NCBI GenBank assembly: GCA_002409725.1
Contig: DHOI01000088.1
Span: 1-29,663 of the forward strand
Origin: Christensenella sp. UBA5394
GTDB lineage: Bacteria > Bacillota > Clostridia > Christensenellales > CAG-138
Length of the DNA: 29,663 nucleotides
Direction: 5' to 3'
The notes below the pieces were generated by a model, which had not been told where the DNA came from, made no database searches, and was given only the letters and a program-made list of their open reading frames with translations. The position numbers were made by a program, and so were the translations under genes. Every line of letters starts with the position of its first letter. Position 1 is the stretch's first letter. Positions 8,458-16,167 of this stretch are shown here, in pieces.

Positions 8458-8486
8458 TTGAATATATTCGCATAAGCGAGTATAAT
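8458..8486 (+). promoter_or_regulatory. Near-consensus sigma-A promoter of the AbrB-acyltransferase pair
   Basis: TTGAAT (8458-8463), spacer of exactly 17, TATAAT (8481-8486). Inside the spacer TCGC-ATAA-GCGA (8468-8479) forms a small palindrome, which is where a repressor could block polymerase. Autoregulation by the AbrB-fold product is a guess. Confidence 0.8.
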
Positions 8487-8528
8487 AAGTTATACAAAAC
8501 ATACTATACGCACTCGGAGGATCGCGCT

Positions 8529-8753
8529 ATGAAAAAGCCAAAGGGAAAATATGCATGGACTGTTACGGTAGGTGAAAAAGGCCAAATTGTAATTCCCAAA
8601 CAAGCCCGTGAAATCTTTGGAATTAACCCGGGAGATACTTTAATTATGCTTGGCGATGAAAACAAGGGGCTGGCAATTCCACCTAAAAGTGCATTCACTC
8701 AATTTGCTGCCGCTATCTTTGAAACAAATCAGGTAGAAGAGGAAGAGGAATGA
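8529..8753 (+). CDS. AbrB/MazE/SpoVT-fold DNA-binding protein
   Basis: A 74-residue protein. Residues about 11-50 carry the SpoVT-AbrB swapped-hairpin signature: WTVTVGEKGQIVIPKQAREI followed by GINPGDTLIML. The tail is acidic (VEEEEE). The ATG at 8529 is chosen because CGGAGG lies eight bases upstream; an earlier in-frame ATG at 8448 lies before the promoter. Such proteins bind DNA as dimers, as transition-state regulators or as antitoxins. Here the next gene is a membrane acyltransferase, not a toxin, so a regulator of that gene is more likely. The ribosome binding site of the next gene lies within its acidic C-terminal codons. Confidence 0.88.
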   Translation: MKKPKGKYAWTVTVGEKGQIVIPKQAREIFGINPGDTLIMLGDENKGLAIPPKSAFTQFAAAIFETNQVEEEEE

Positions 8754-8754
8754 T

Positions 8755-9852
8755 ATGAGAAAGTCTTATCTTGATAACATACGATGGGCTACCGTTATAT
8801 TGGTGCTTATCTATCACGTTTGCTATATGTTCAACGGTGTTGGTGTTCCTGGAGGGATACACGAGGCTCAAAGCATCGCTGCTTTTGATGCGATAACCTA
8901 TGTTGTTTCTCCGTGGTTTATGGTACTGCTCTTCATTGTTGCAGGTATGAGTGCAAGGTATTCGCTGAAAAAGCGTACTGGAAAACAATTTATCCAAGAG
9001 AGAGCAGTAAAACTGCTTGTACCCTCTACATTGGGATTGTTTATCATTCAATGGATTACCGGGTATCTAAATATCAAGATTGGCGGCGGGCTTGCATACA
9101 TACCTTCCTTTTTGGTGTACCCCATCTCTGTTATAAGCGGTACTGGACCTCTGTGGTTTATCCAGATGCTGTTTCTGTTTTCTTGCGTTCTTGTACTGCT
9201 AAAAAAGTTGGATAAGACCGATAGGATTTGGAATATGTGCGGGAAAGCGAATACCGCGTCAGTACTGTCGCTGTTTGTTTTGATTTGGGGAGCTTCTCAA
9301 ATTTTGAATATGCCAATATTAACCGTGTACCGATTTGGGATTTATTTTGTGGCGTTTCTCATTGGTTACTATGTGTTTTCACATGAGGAAGTGCAGAACG
9401 CAATAGAAAAAATTCGTATACCTATGCTGATTTTAGCTATGGTTGGTGCCGCCTTCTATACATCTTATTACTATGGCAGCAATTATTCTGACCCTAAATG
9501 CCTGCAGAGCATTATTACCAATCTGTATCTTTGGATTGTGGTGCTTGCAGTTATTGGATGTTCAAAAAAATATTTCAATCAAGAAACGGCTTTTACCAGA
9601 TATATGACTAAGTCCAGTTTCGGAATTTATATTTTGCATTACCCTGTGCTGATAGTTACTTGCTATGTTCTTCACTACTATTGCGATTTCTCAGCGGTAT
9701 GGAATTATACCATTGCTCTCATTGCTGAAATTGCTATAACTTTCGTGCTGTATGAGGGATTAAAAAGAATACCCGTTATCCGGTATCTGGTACTGGGACA
9801 AAAGATAAAACCGAGCAAACAAAAGGTGGCCGATAACATTGAAGAAACCTAA
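8755..9852 (+). CDS. Membrane acyltransferase, acyltransferase family 3
   Basis: A 365-residue protein with about ten membrane helices across its whole length. The family N-terminal signature is present: LDNIRWATVILVLIYH, with Arg10 and His21 in the positions of the conserved active-site pair of O-acyltransferases such as OafA. These enzymes move acyl groups from the cytoplasm onto surface sugars, peptidoglycan or small molecules; the acceptor here is unknown. It starts one base after the AbrB-type stop, with GAAGAGG upstream, so the two are translationally linked. The codons are clearly AT-richer than those of flanking genes, which suggests acquisition by transfer. Confidence 0.88.
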   Translation: MRKSYLDNIRWATVILVLIYHVCYMFNGVGVPGGIHEAQSIAAFDAITYVVSPWFMVLLFIVAGMSARYSLKKRTGKQFIQERAVKLLVPSTLGLFIIQWITGYLNIKIGGGLAYIPSFLVYPISVISGTGPLWFIQMLFLFSCVLVLLKKLDKTDRIWNMCGKANTASVLSLFVLIWGASQILNMPILTVYRFGIYFVAFLIGYYVFSHEEVQNAIEKIRIPMLILAMVGAAFYTSYYYGSNYSDPKCLQSIITNLYLWIVVLAVIGCSKKYFNQETAFTRYMTKSSFGIYILHYPVLIVTCYVLHYYCDFSAVWNYTIALIAEIAITFVLYEGLKRIPVIRYLVLGQKIKPSKQKVADNIEET

Positions 9853-9857
9853 CCTGC

Positions 9858-9879
9858 CCCAAGGGTGACCCAAGGGTGA
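9858..9879. repeat. Two tandem copies of an 11-base unit
   Basis: CCCAAGGGTGA occurs twice back to back (9858-9868, 9869-9879), directly after the acyltransferase stop and at the edge of the AT-rich block. It contains a CCCTTGGG-like partial palindrome. Confidence 0.7.
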
Positions 9880-9898
9880 AGGCCCCATGCGGTAGCGG

Positions 9899-9927
9899 TT
9901 GCTTTTCCACCGAAAATGTCGTATAGT
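9899..9927 (+). promoter_or_regulatory. Candidate sigma-A promoter of the GntR-family gene
   Basis: TTGCTT (9899-9904), spacer of 17, TATAGT (9922-9927). TAGGCC (9936-9941) and GGCCTA (9963-9968) lie downstream as a loose inverted repeat before the ribosome binding site. Confidence 0.55.
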
Positions 9928-9985
9928 GTGAGAAATAGGCCATTTTTAACCCAATAGACCAAGGCCTACCCTAGGAGAAGCAGGT

Positions 9986-10714
9986 ATGGAGAGACGGCCC
10001 CAGCTATCGGAAGTCGTTACCCAAAAGATACTATATGAGATGCAGTCCGGTTCCTATAAGGAAGAATCTCGCTTGCCGCCCGAGGTGGAGATCGCAGCCT
10101 ATCTCGGCGTGAGCCGCACTATCATCCGGGATAGCCTGGCATCCCTGGAGCGGGAAGGGTTTATCAGCCGCCGCCATGGGGTGGGCACCATCATCAACCG
10201 CCACGTTCTATCCGTGGTCACCAGAATGGACTTGGAGCAGGAGTTTCTCCAAATGATCGAGGGCACCGGCCGCAAAGCCAGCGTCCCCTTCTTGAAGGTG
10301 GGCTACGGTGTGGCCGGGGAAGAGCTGGCCGGGAAGCTCAAAATCTGTCCCACAGCCGAGATTATCCAGATCACCCGCATCGTGGCTGCGGATGACGAGG
10401 CCGTGATCATCTGTACGGATAGCATCGCCAAAGACCTCATCGACAAAGAGGACTATACGGAGGAGGACCTACGCAAGCCCATCTTCGATTTTCTGGATAA
10501 ATATTGCAATACCCAAGTCTATATGGATCTGACAGAGGTGCGGGCCGTGGGTGCGGATGACGAGGCGGCGGGTTGGTTTGGCATCGCGCCGGGCGCGCCG
10601 GTTTTGTTTATGGATGAGGTGGGCTATACCTTCCGGGGGAAGCCCGTGCTGCACTCTCGCGAGTTTTACAAGGACCAGGCTTTGCAGCATATGGTGCTCC
10701 GCAAAAAAATCTAG
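9986..10714 (+). CDS. GntR-family transcriptional regulator with UTRA ligand domain (HutC subfamily)
   Basis: A 242-residue protein. The winged helix-turn-helix occupies residues about 5-70; ESRLPPEVEIAAYLGVSRTI and the wing RRHGVGTII match the GntR pattern. The UTRA ligand-binding domain covers about 85-240 (IIQITRIVAADDEAVIICTDSI; GKPVLHSREFYKD near the end). AGGAGAAG precedes the ATG. The gene stands directly before the purine operon, separated by a terminator and a promoter that carries two GntR-like operators (10850-10877). It is therefore likely the local repressor, released by a purine-related ligand (inference). No copy of that operator is seen at its own promoter. Confidence 0.92.
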   Translation: MERRPQLSEVVTQKILYEMQSGSYKEESRLPPEVEIAAYLGVSRTIIRDSLASLEREGFISRRHGVGTIINRHVLSVVTRMDLEQEFLQMIEGTGRKASVPFLKVGYGVAGEELAGKLKICPTAEIIQITRIVAADDEAVIICTDSIAKDLIDKEDYTEEDLRKPIFDFLDKYCNTQVYMDLTEVRAVGADDEAAGWFGIAPGAPVLFMDEVGYTFRGKPVLHSREFYKDQALQHMVLRKKI

Positions 10715-10763
10715 CGCATGTTTAGGCCCGAGCCACAGCGGCTTGGATAAAAATGTATCATTA

Positions 10764-10791
10764 AAAATTGCAGCTTTGTGGCTGCAATTTT
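10764..10791 (+). terminator. Intrinsic terminator after the GntR-family gene
   Basis: An 11-base-pair perfect stem (10764-10774 with 10781-10791) around TTTGTG, with the T-run built into the 3' arm. It separates the regulator from the purine operon. Confidence 0.88.
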
Positions 10792-10816
10792 TTATATATA
10801 AATTTAGACAAAACTA

Positions 10817-10845
10817 TTGACGTAGGCCATAGGGGCGAGTATATT
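10817..10845 (+). promoter_or_regulatory. Sigma-A promoter of the purine operon
   Basis: TTGACG (10817-10822), spacer of 17, TATATT (10840-10845). Transcription should begin near 10852, inside the first operator. A perfect TTGACA at 10879-10884 lies downstream but lacks a good -10. Confidence 0.75.
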
Positions 10846-10849
10846 AAAA

Positions 10850-10877
10850 TTGGTACTACCAATAAAGGTAATACCAA
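10850..10877. promoter_or_regulatory. Paired GntR-type operators at the purine operon start site
   Basis: TTGGT-ACT-ACCAA (10850-10862) is a perfect inverted repeat. AAGGT-AAT-ACCAA (10865-10877) is a second copy with one changed outer base. Both share GGTANTACC, and their centres are 15 bases apart. The pattern fits operators of GntR-family repressors. The sites cover the expected start of transcription, so bound protein should block initiation. Confidence 0.75.
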
Positions 10878-11016
10878 TTTGACATATAAATCTCTTTTAT
10901 TCTTATTCTCAGCCCTCGAACAGGGCATTCCCTAAAGTGCGATTTTCTTAGGACTCATGGTATCAAGGCTCGAGCGCCATGATATAAATTATCTCTTTAT
11001 GAAAGAAGGTAGTCGA

Positions 11017-12048
11017 ATGAGGAAGAATCTGAAAGCGCGGATCGCGCTGCTGCTCGGCATTTTGATGCTGTTGCCCATGCTCTATGCCTGCGGCGGCAAG
11101 ACGGCGTCCGATGAAGCGGGCGAAAGCAAGAAGCTGAAGGTAGCCTTGGTGCTACCGGGTAAGAAGGACGACGTTTCTTTCAATCAGGCCATGTATGAAG
11201 GCGTAAGCGCCTATGCCGCCGCGCATACCGACACCGTGGACCTCAAGATTGTGGAAAACGTGTATGAAGTGGCGGATATTGAGCCGGCCCTTTCGGATTT
11301 TGCAGATCAGGGCTATGATGTGATCTTCGGCCATGGTTTCCAGTTTATGGAGCCCCTGGTCAACGTGGCGGATAAGTTCCCGGAGAGCTATTTCCTGCTG
11401 GGAACAGGCTACATGTTCCGTAAGAACTCCGCCATCTATGATGTGGCGCTGGAGTCCGGCGGCTATCTTATGGGCGTGATCGCGGCCCTGGCCTCGGAAA
11501 CGGGAAAGATTGGCGTGATCGGCGGCGCAGACGCCTCCGAGATGGTGCGGGGTCATGCCGGGTATCGGATGGGCGCAGAGTCCGTCAACCCCAACATTGA
11601 GATTCAGGAGATCTATACCGGGGATTGGAACGATACGGCCGCGGCCTATGAAGCGGCTGTGGGCATGTATGATTCCGGTGTAGATGTGATCTGGCACTCC
11701 GGCGACGGTATCGGCTTGGGTGTGGTACAGGCAGCTGTGGATAAGGACAAATACGTGCTGGGCAATGTGCAGGATCAAAAGTCCTTGGGCGAGAAGAACG
11801 TGCTCTCCGGCATCCAATACCACTGGGAGGCCGTAATCGACCAGATATTCAAAGATATCGCGAGCGGTGCCTTCCTCAATCTGGAGGATGATGCGCGCAT
11901 CTATTGGATCACCATCGCCAACGGCGGCATGGAATATACGCCCATCAACGATACTAAGGGCAAGCTGACCCAAGACGAGCTAAAGACCATCGAGGAAGCC
12001 TATCAAAAGCTGAAGAACGACGAGATCACCTGGCCCGCCTGGAACTAA
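11017..12048 (+). CDS. BMP-family (PnrA-like) nucleoside-binding lipoprotein
   Basis: A 343-residue lipoprotein with lipobox Cys25 (LYACGG) and mature domain KKLKVALVLPGKKDDVSFNQ, the opening of the BMP/PnrA domain. The family binds purine or other nucleosides for ABC import in Gram-positive bacteria and spirochaetes. ATG 11017 is chosen because AGAAGG is upstream and the signal peptide then starts properly; an in-frame ATG at 10957 adds a non-signal extension. It is the first gene of an operon with matching ATPase and permeases, and then purine-converting enzymes. That context points to a purine nucleoside or base as ligand. A GC-rich hairpin follows the stop. Confidence 0.93.
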   Translation: MRKNLKARIALLLGILMLLPMLYACGGKTASDEAGESKKLKVALVLPGKKDDVSFNQAMYEGVSAYAAAHTDTVDLKIVENVYEVADIEPALSDFADQGYDVIFGHGFQFMEPLVNVADKFPESYFLLGTGYMFRKNSAIYDVALESGGYLMGVIAALASETGKIGVIGGADASEMVRGHAGYRMGAESVNPNIEIQEIYTGDWNDTAAAYEAAVGMYDSGVDVIWHSGDGIGLGVVQAAVDKDKYVLGNVQDQKSLGEKNVLSGIQYHWEAVIDQIFKDIASGAFLNLEDDARIYWITIANGGMEYTPINDTKGKLTQDELKTIEEAYQKLKNDEITWPAWN

Positions 12049-12079
12049 GGGCAGAGCAGGAAAAAGGACGACGGGGAAC

Positions 12080-12108
12080 GCGGCCGCTGCCCAATGGCTG
12101 GCGGCCGC
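12080..12108 (+). promoter_or_regulatory. Intra-operon stem-loop after the nucleoside-binding-protein gene
   Basis: GCGGCCGC at 12080-12087 and again at 12101-12108 (self-complementary arms) form a strong stem with no T-run. Position and type match the hairpin at 3561-3591 behind the other binding-protein gene. Confidence 0.6.
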
Positions 12109-12135
12109 CCCTAGAATAAAGGAGAGGGCGGTCAT

Positions 12136-13668
12136 ATGGAAGAGCTTGCTGTAAAAATGCAGGGGATCACCAAAATTTTCAATCAAGTAAAGGCAAACGA
12201 CTGCGTCGATTTTTCCCTGCGCAAAGGCTCCATACACGGCCTTTTGGGGGAAAACGGCGCGGGGAAGACCACGCTGATGAATGTGCTGTATGGCCTTTAT
12301 CAGCAGGAGGCAGGGGATATCTTTATCCACGGCGCGAAAGCGGAGGTGGATTCGCCCCTTAAGGCCATCTCCCTGGGCATCGGTATGGTCCACCAGCATT
12401 TCATGCTGGCCCGTCCCTTAACAGTGGTAGAAAACGTGATGCTGGGAAGGAAGTCTAGGCGGGGTATCCTGCTGGATACCAAGGAAACGGCCCGGGAGCT
12501 CCAGACACTTTCGGATAAATATGGGATGGGCGTAGACCCATATAGCAAGATATGGCAGCTGTCCGTCGGCGAGCAGCAGCGGGTAGAAATTTTGACAGCC
12601 CTCTATATGGGCGCGGACATCCTCCTGTTGGATGAGCCCACGGCTGTGCTTACGCCCCAGGAAACAAACCTGTTTTTCGATACCCTGCGACAAATGCGGG
12701 ATGATGGCAAATCCATTGTCCTCATCACGCACAAACTGGAGGAGATCATCGCCATCGTAGACGAGGTCACCGTGCTACGGGATGGGAAGATGATCGGCAC
12801 TCTGAACATGGATGAGAGCGTGACCAAGGACCAGCTGACCAGGATGATGGTGGGCAGGGACGTTCTATTCAACTTTAAAGAAAACACCCGCGCCCCAGGC
12901 GCGGTGCGATATTGCTTAAAAAACCTTTGCGCCCGCAACGCCAAGGGCGTGGCGGCTCTGAAAAACTTTTCCCTGGATATCCGGGAAGGGGAGATCGTGG
13001 GCCTCGCCGGGGTGGATGGCAATGGCCAGAGCGAGCTTTGCGAGGTACTCACGGGTCTAAGGCCCCTGGATGCGGGGGAGATTACCCTGGATGATGAAAA
13101 GATGGCCAACCGGCCGCCCGCTTACTTTATTTCCCATGGGGTTTGCCATATCCCAGAGGACCGGCACACTACGGGCTTGGCCATGAACTGGGATCTGGAA
13201 CTCAATTTGATCCTCAAATGCTTTTACAAGGCGCCTTTTGCCAAGCATGGCCTTTTATGCAAAAAAGCCATCGAGGAGTACTGGGAAAAGACCCGGGCAG
13301 CCTACCAGATCAAAGCCAATTGCGGGGGGGATACGGCCCGCTCCCTTTCGGGCGGCAACCAGCAAAAGGTGATCCTGGCGCGGGAGATTGAAAGCGAGCC
13401 CAAGGTGCTCATCGCCAACCAACCCACCCGGGGTCTGGATGTGGGGGCCGCGGAGTATGTGCGCCAAAAACTTCTGAACACCCGCGGCAATGGCGCGGCC
13501 CTGCTGGTGGTATCCGCGGATCTGGAAGAGCTTTTGCAATTATCCGATCGGATCGCCGTGATCTATGGGGGTGAGCTGATGGGCATATTGGAACGGGGAG
13601 CCGATCCCTATCAGATCGGCGAGCTGATGATGGGCAAAAAGCAGGAGGTATCGGTCTGTGAAGCTTGA
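12136..13668 (+). CDS. Nucleoside ABC transporter ATPase (two fused nucleotide-binding domains)
   Basis: A 510-residue protein of the RbsA/NupO type with two ABC domains. Domain 1 has Walker A GENGAGKTT (38-46), signature LSVGEQQR, Walker B ILLLDEPT and switch ITHKLEE. Domain 2 (from about 255) has a degenerate Walker A, GVDGNGQSE, without the lysine, but a full signature LSGGNQQK and ANQPTRGLD in place of the usual DEP. Loss of the second Walker A lysine is normal for this family. AAGGAGAGG lies before the ATG. The stop lies 11 bases inside the next gene. It powers the importer with the two following permeases. Confidence 0.94.
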   Translation: MEELAVKMQGITKIFNQVKANDCVDFSLRKGSIHGLLGENGAGKTTLMNVLYGLYQQEAGDIFIHGAKAEVDSPLKAISLGIGMVHQHFMLARPLTVVENVMLGRKSRRGILLDTKETARELQTLSDKYGMGVDPYSKIWQLSVGEQQRVEILTALYMGADILLLDEPTAVLTPQETNLFFDTLRQMRDDGKSIVLITHKLEEIIAIVDEVTVLRDGKMIGTLNMDESVTKDQLTRMMVGRDVLFNFKENTRAPGAVRYCLKNLCARNAKGVAALKNFSLDIREGEIVGLAGVDGNGQSELCEVLTGLRPLDAGEITLDDEKMANRPPAYFISHGVCHIPEDRHTTGLAMNWDLELNLILKCFYKAPFAKHGLLCKKAIEEYWEKTRAAYQIKANCGGDTARSLSGGNQQKVILAREIESEPKVLIANQPTRGLDVGAAEYVRQKLLNTRGNGAALLVVSADLEELLQLSDRIAVIYGGELMGILERGADPYQIGELMMGKKQEVSVCEA

Positions 13669-14713
13669 TCTGCAAAAAACGGGGAACAAGGCGGCCGGCG
13701 CGGTAGCCATGGTGGCTGCGGCCCTGCTCGTTGGCGCAGTGCTGGTAATGATCTCCGGCAACAATCCCCTGGAGGCCTATTCTACGCTGTTATCCGGCGC
13801 ATTCAGCTCTAAGCAGCGGGTATCGGAACTGTTCGTGAAGCTGGTGCCGGTGATGATCATGGGCCTGGGCATTTCGGTAGCCTATAGGGCCCAGCTCTGG
13901 AACATCGGCGCGGAAGGCCAGTTCATCATAGGCTCCATTGCGGCAACGGCTGTGGGCTTATATGTGAAGCTACCGCCTGTGCTCTTGGCGCCCCTGACCC
14001 TACTGGCTGCCATTGCCGCAGCTGGGGGCTGGGCCCTGTTGGCCGGCTTCCTGAAGGTGCGCTTCCATGCAAACGAGGTTATCACCACCCTGATGCTGAA
14101 TTATATTGCCGATTATTTCTTGGATTTCCTGGTGTATGGGCCTATGATGGACCCGGCGGGGCAGCTTCCCCAATCTGCAATGGTGCCCGAAGGTATCCAG
14201 ATCAAGGCCATTTTTTCGGGGCTACGGGTCCATTACGGGCTGGCCATTATGGTAGTGGTGTTCATCCTTACGGTTTTATTGTGGCGTTCCACCCTAGGCT
14301 ACCGCATCAACCTCATCGGCCAGGGGGAGCGGGTCTCTACCTATGCGGGGGTGAATGTGAAGCGGACTATTCTATTGACCATGTTCATTTCCGGGGCTGT
14401 GGCAGGGGTGGCAGGTTGGATCGAGACCTTTGGGCTGCAATACCGCATCATGGAAAATATGGCGGGTAGCTATGGCAACATCGCCACGGTAGTGGCCTTG
14501 CTGGGCGCTCTACATCCCTGCGGCATAGCGGTGGCCTCCTTCTTTTTTTCCATCCTCCTGGTGGGGGGCGCTAGCATGCAGCGTATGACCAACGTGCCCT
14601 ATTCTATCGTGGATGTAATCCAGGGATTAATTATTATTTTCGTTATAGCCGGGATCGTCGGCCAAGGAAGGAAGACGGTCAAACGGGCGGGGAGGATTGG
14701 GAAAGATGCTTGA
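13658..14713 (+). CDS. Nucleoside ABC transporter permease 1 (NupP type)
   Basis: A 351-residue membrane protein of the BPD_transp_2 family with about eight to ten helices. The family pattern WNIGAEGQFIIG lies at about residues 84-95, and HANEVITTLMLNYIADY at about 134-150. The start is GTG at 13658, ten bases after AGGAGG and overlapping the ATPase gene. It forms the membrane channel with the next permease. The importer layout of lipoprotein, double ATPase and two unequal permeases is the standard one for purine nucleoside ABC importers. Confidence 0.93.
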   Translation: MKLDLQKTGNKAAGAVAMVAAALLVGAVLVMISGNNPLEAYSTLLSGAFSSKQRVSELFVKLVPVMIMGLGISVAYRAQLWNIGAEGQFIIGSIAATAVGLYVKLPPVLLAPLTLLAAIAAAGGWALLAGFLKVRFHANEVITTLMLNYIADYFLDFLVYGPMMDPAGQLPQSAMVPEGIQIKAIFSGLRVHYGLAIMVVVFILTVLLWRSTLGYRINLIGQGERVSTYAGVNVKRTILLTMFISGAVAGVAGWIETFGLQYRIMENMAGSYGNIATVVALLGALHPCGIAVASFFFSILLVGGASMQRMTNVPYSIVDVIQGLIIIFVIAGIVGQGRKTVKRAGRIGKDA

Positions 14714-15650
14714 GAAGATATTTACGACCGGCTTTTTTGTGAGCCTGCTCGCCAGCACCATTCGCCTGGCCACCCCCATAATGGTGCCGGCTTTGGGGCA
14801 GATCTATACCCAGCGCGCCGGCATCCTTAACCTGGGGGTGGAGGGCACCATGCTTATGGGCGCGGTAACCGGCTTTGCAGTCGCCTGCCTCACGGGCAGC
14901 TTGTGGCTGGGGCTTCTGTGCGGCATGCTCACGGGCATGCTCTGGAGCGCTATCATGGCCTGGCTTTCTATTACGATGAAGGCCAACCAGGTCATCGCCG
15001 GCCTGGGCATGAATATCCTGGGAGCGGGACTGGCGGCTTATATATACCGGGTAATCTTTGGCGTCCAGTCCTTGCCGCCTGCTATCACAGCCTTTCAGAG
15101 CATAAGCGTGCCTGGCCTTTCGGATATACCCATCCTGGGGGCAGTTTTCTTCCAGCATAACGCGCTGGTATACTTGGGCTTCCTCCTGCTTCCCTTGAAT
15201 TGGTTCATCCTGGAAAAGACCACCTTCGGCCTGAAGATTAAGGCCGTGGGCGAGCACCCGCGGGCAGCGGACTCCAAAGGCGTCAGCGTGGCCGGGGTGC
15301 GGTATGCGGCTGTGCTCATCGGGGGGCTGTACGCCGGGGCCGCCGGGGCGTTCATGACCATCGCCTACCTCAATACCTTCACGGAGGCGGTGATTGGCGG
15401 CCGGGGATATATCGCCGTGGCTGTGGTGATTTTTGCCCGTTTTCTGCCTGTAAGGGCCATGTGGGGCGCCCTGCTCTTCGGATTTGCATCCGCCCTGCAA
15501 ATGCGGCTCCAAGCCCTCGGCGTGGCCATCGCCAACCAGCTCATGCTGATGCTGCCCTATATCATGACCATTATCGCCCTGGTATTCGCCTCCAATAAGG
15601 CGGAGTTCCCCAGCGCCTATACCATCCCCTATTCACGGATGGAGCGGTGA
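14706..15650 (+). CDS. Nucleoside ABC transporter permease 2 (NupQ type)
   Basis: A 314-residue BPD_transp_2 permease with about eight helices. The signature QRAGILNLGVEGTMLMGAV is at about residues 36-54, and MKANQVIAGLGMNILGAG at about 91-108. ATG 14706 is chosen because GGGGAGG ends ten bases upstream; an in-frame TTG at 14697 would sit too close to that site. The gene overlaps the previous stop by eight bases and its own stop overlaps the next start (GTGA), so translation is coupled along this part of the operon. Confidence 0.93.
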   Translation: MLEKIFTTGFFVSLLASTIRLATPIMVPALGQIYTQRAGILNLGVEGTMLMGAVTGFAVACLTGSLWLGLLCGMLTGMLWSAIMAWLSITMKANQVIAGLGMNILGAGLAAYIYRVIFGVQSLPPAITAFQSISVPGLSDIPILGAVFFQHNALVYLGFLLLPLNWFILEKTTFGLKIKAVGEHPRAADSKGVSVAGVRYAAVLIGGLYAGAAGAFMTIAYLNTFTEAVIGGRGYIAVAVVIFARFLPVRAMWGALLFGFASALQMRLQALGVAIANQLMLMLPYIMTIIALVFASNKAEFPSAYTIPYSRMER

Positions 15651-16138
15651 AGGCCATGCGGCGCGCTTTCCTCATCCTCCTGTGCATGGCCCTGCTGGCT
15701 GCCCCCGGCTGTACCCGGTTCAATAAGACCGAGGCACACGCTTTGGAGCGGGTGCTGGCCTTTGCCCACGAGATCAATTACAACTATGGGGAGCCCGCGG
15801 GGATCTACGCCTATCTCACGCAAGCTTTTAAAGATACCATGGGGGAGGAAGCCTTTGTGGAGGCTTTCCGCAAGGAGCGCACCTATCCCTATCTGGTGCC
15901 GCTGTTCATCAATTACCGCTCCATGGAGCTTAGCGAGGATGCACTATCCGGTACGGCGCATTTTTCCCAGGCAGCCCGGCTACCTGGTATGGTGTACGAT
16001 GTACCCTTCGTATATGAGAACGGCGATTATTACATGATGGCCTTCGAGGATTTCCCCGGAGGCGAATATCTGGATAAATTCGAGGATATCCCTTATTCGC
16101 TGGACATGTATTTCGACTTTGGCAATCAAGGCGATTGA
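15647..16138 (+). CDS. Unrecognised lipoprotein within the purine operon
   Basis: I do not recognise the family. It is a 163-residue protein with a short signal peptide and lipobox Cys22 (APGC), then a compact acidic, aromatic-rich domain of about 140 residues (for example YPYLVPLFINYRSMELSED, and a Tyr/Phe-rich end). It should be anchored on the outer face of the membrane. The start is GTG 15647 (GTGA overlap with the permease stop, GGATGGAG upstream); an in-frame ATG at 15656 would lose three residues. It lies exactly between the importer and the xanthine dehydrogenase genes. It may be an accessory of the importer or a secreted sensor of substrate, but this is only inferred from position. 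Confidence 0.8.
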   Translation: MKAMRRAFLILLCMALLAAPGCTRFNKTEAHALERVLAFAHEINYNYGEPAGIYAYLTQAFKDTMGEEAFVEAFRKERTYPYLVPLFINYRSMELSEDALSGTAHFSQAARLPGMVYDVPFVYENGDYYMMAFEDFPGGEYLDKFEDIPYSLDMYFDFGNQGD

Positions 16139-16167
16139 CCGGCATTTTACTTTGACAGGAGGAAGCC

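Noticed and set aside
8529..8753. AbrB-fold protein as antitoxin of a toxin-antitoxin pair
   Set aside because: The adjacent gene is a ten-helix acyltransferase of a known family, not a MazF- or PIN-type toxin.
10879..10907. TTGACA at 10879 as the main purine operon promoter
   Set aside because: No acceptable -10 at 16-18 bases; the upstream TTGACG/TATATT pair is better and fits the operators.
11152..11973. Minus-strand open frame opposite the nucleoside-binding lipoprotein
   Set aside because: Antisense to a well-supported BMP-family gene; no start signal.
13000..13110. Lost Walker A lysine in the second half of the nucleoside ATPase as a sign of a broken gene
   Set aside because: This degeneration is normal in RbsA/NupO-type double ATPases.
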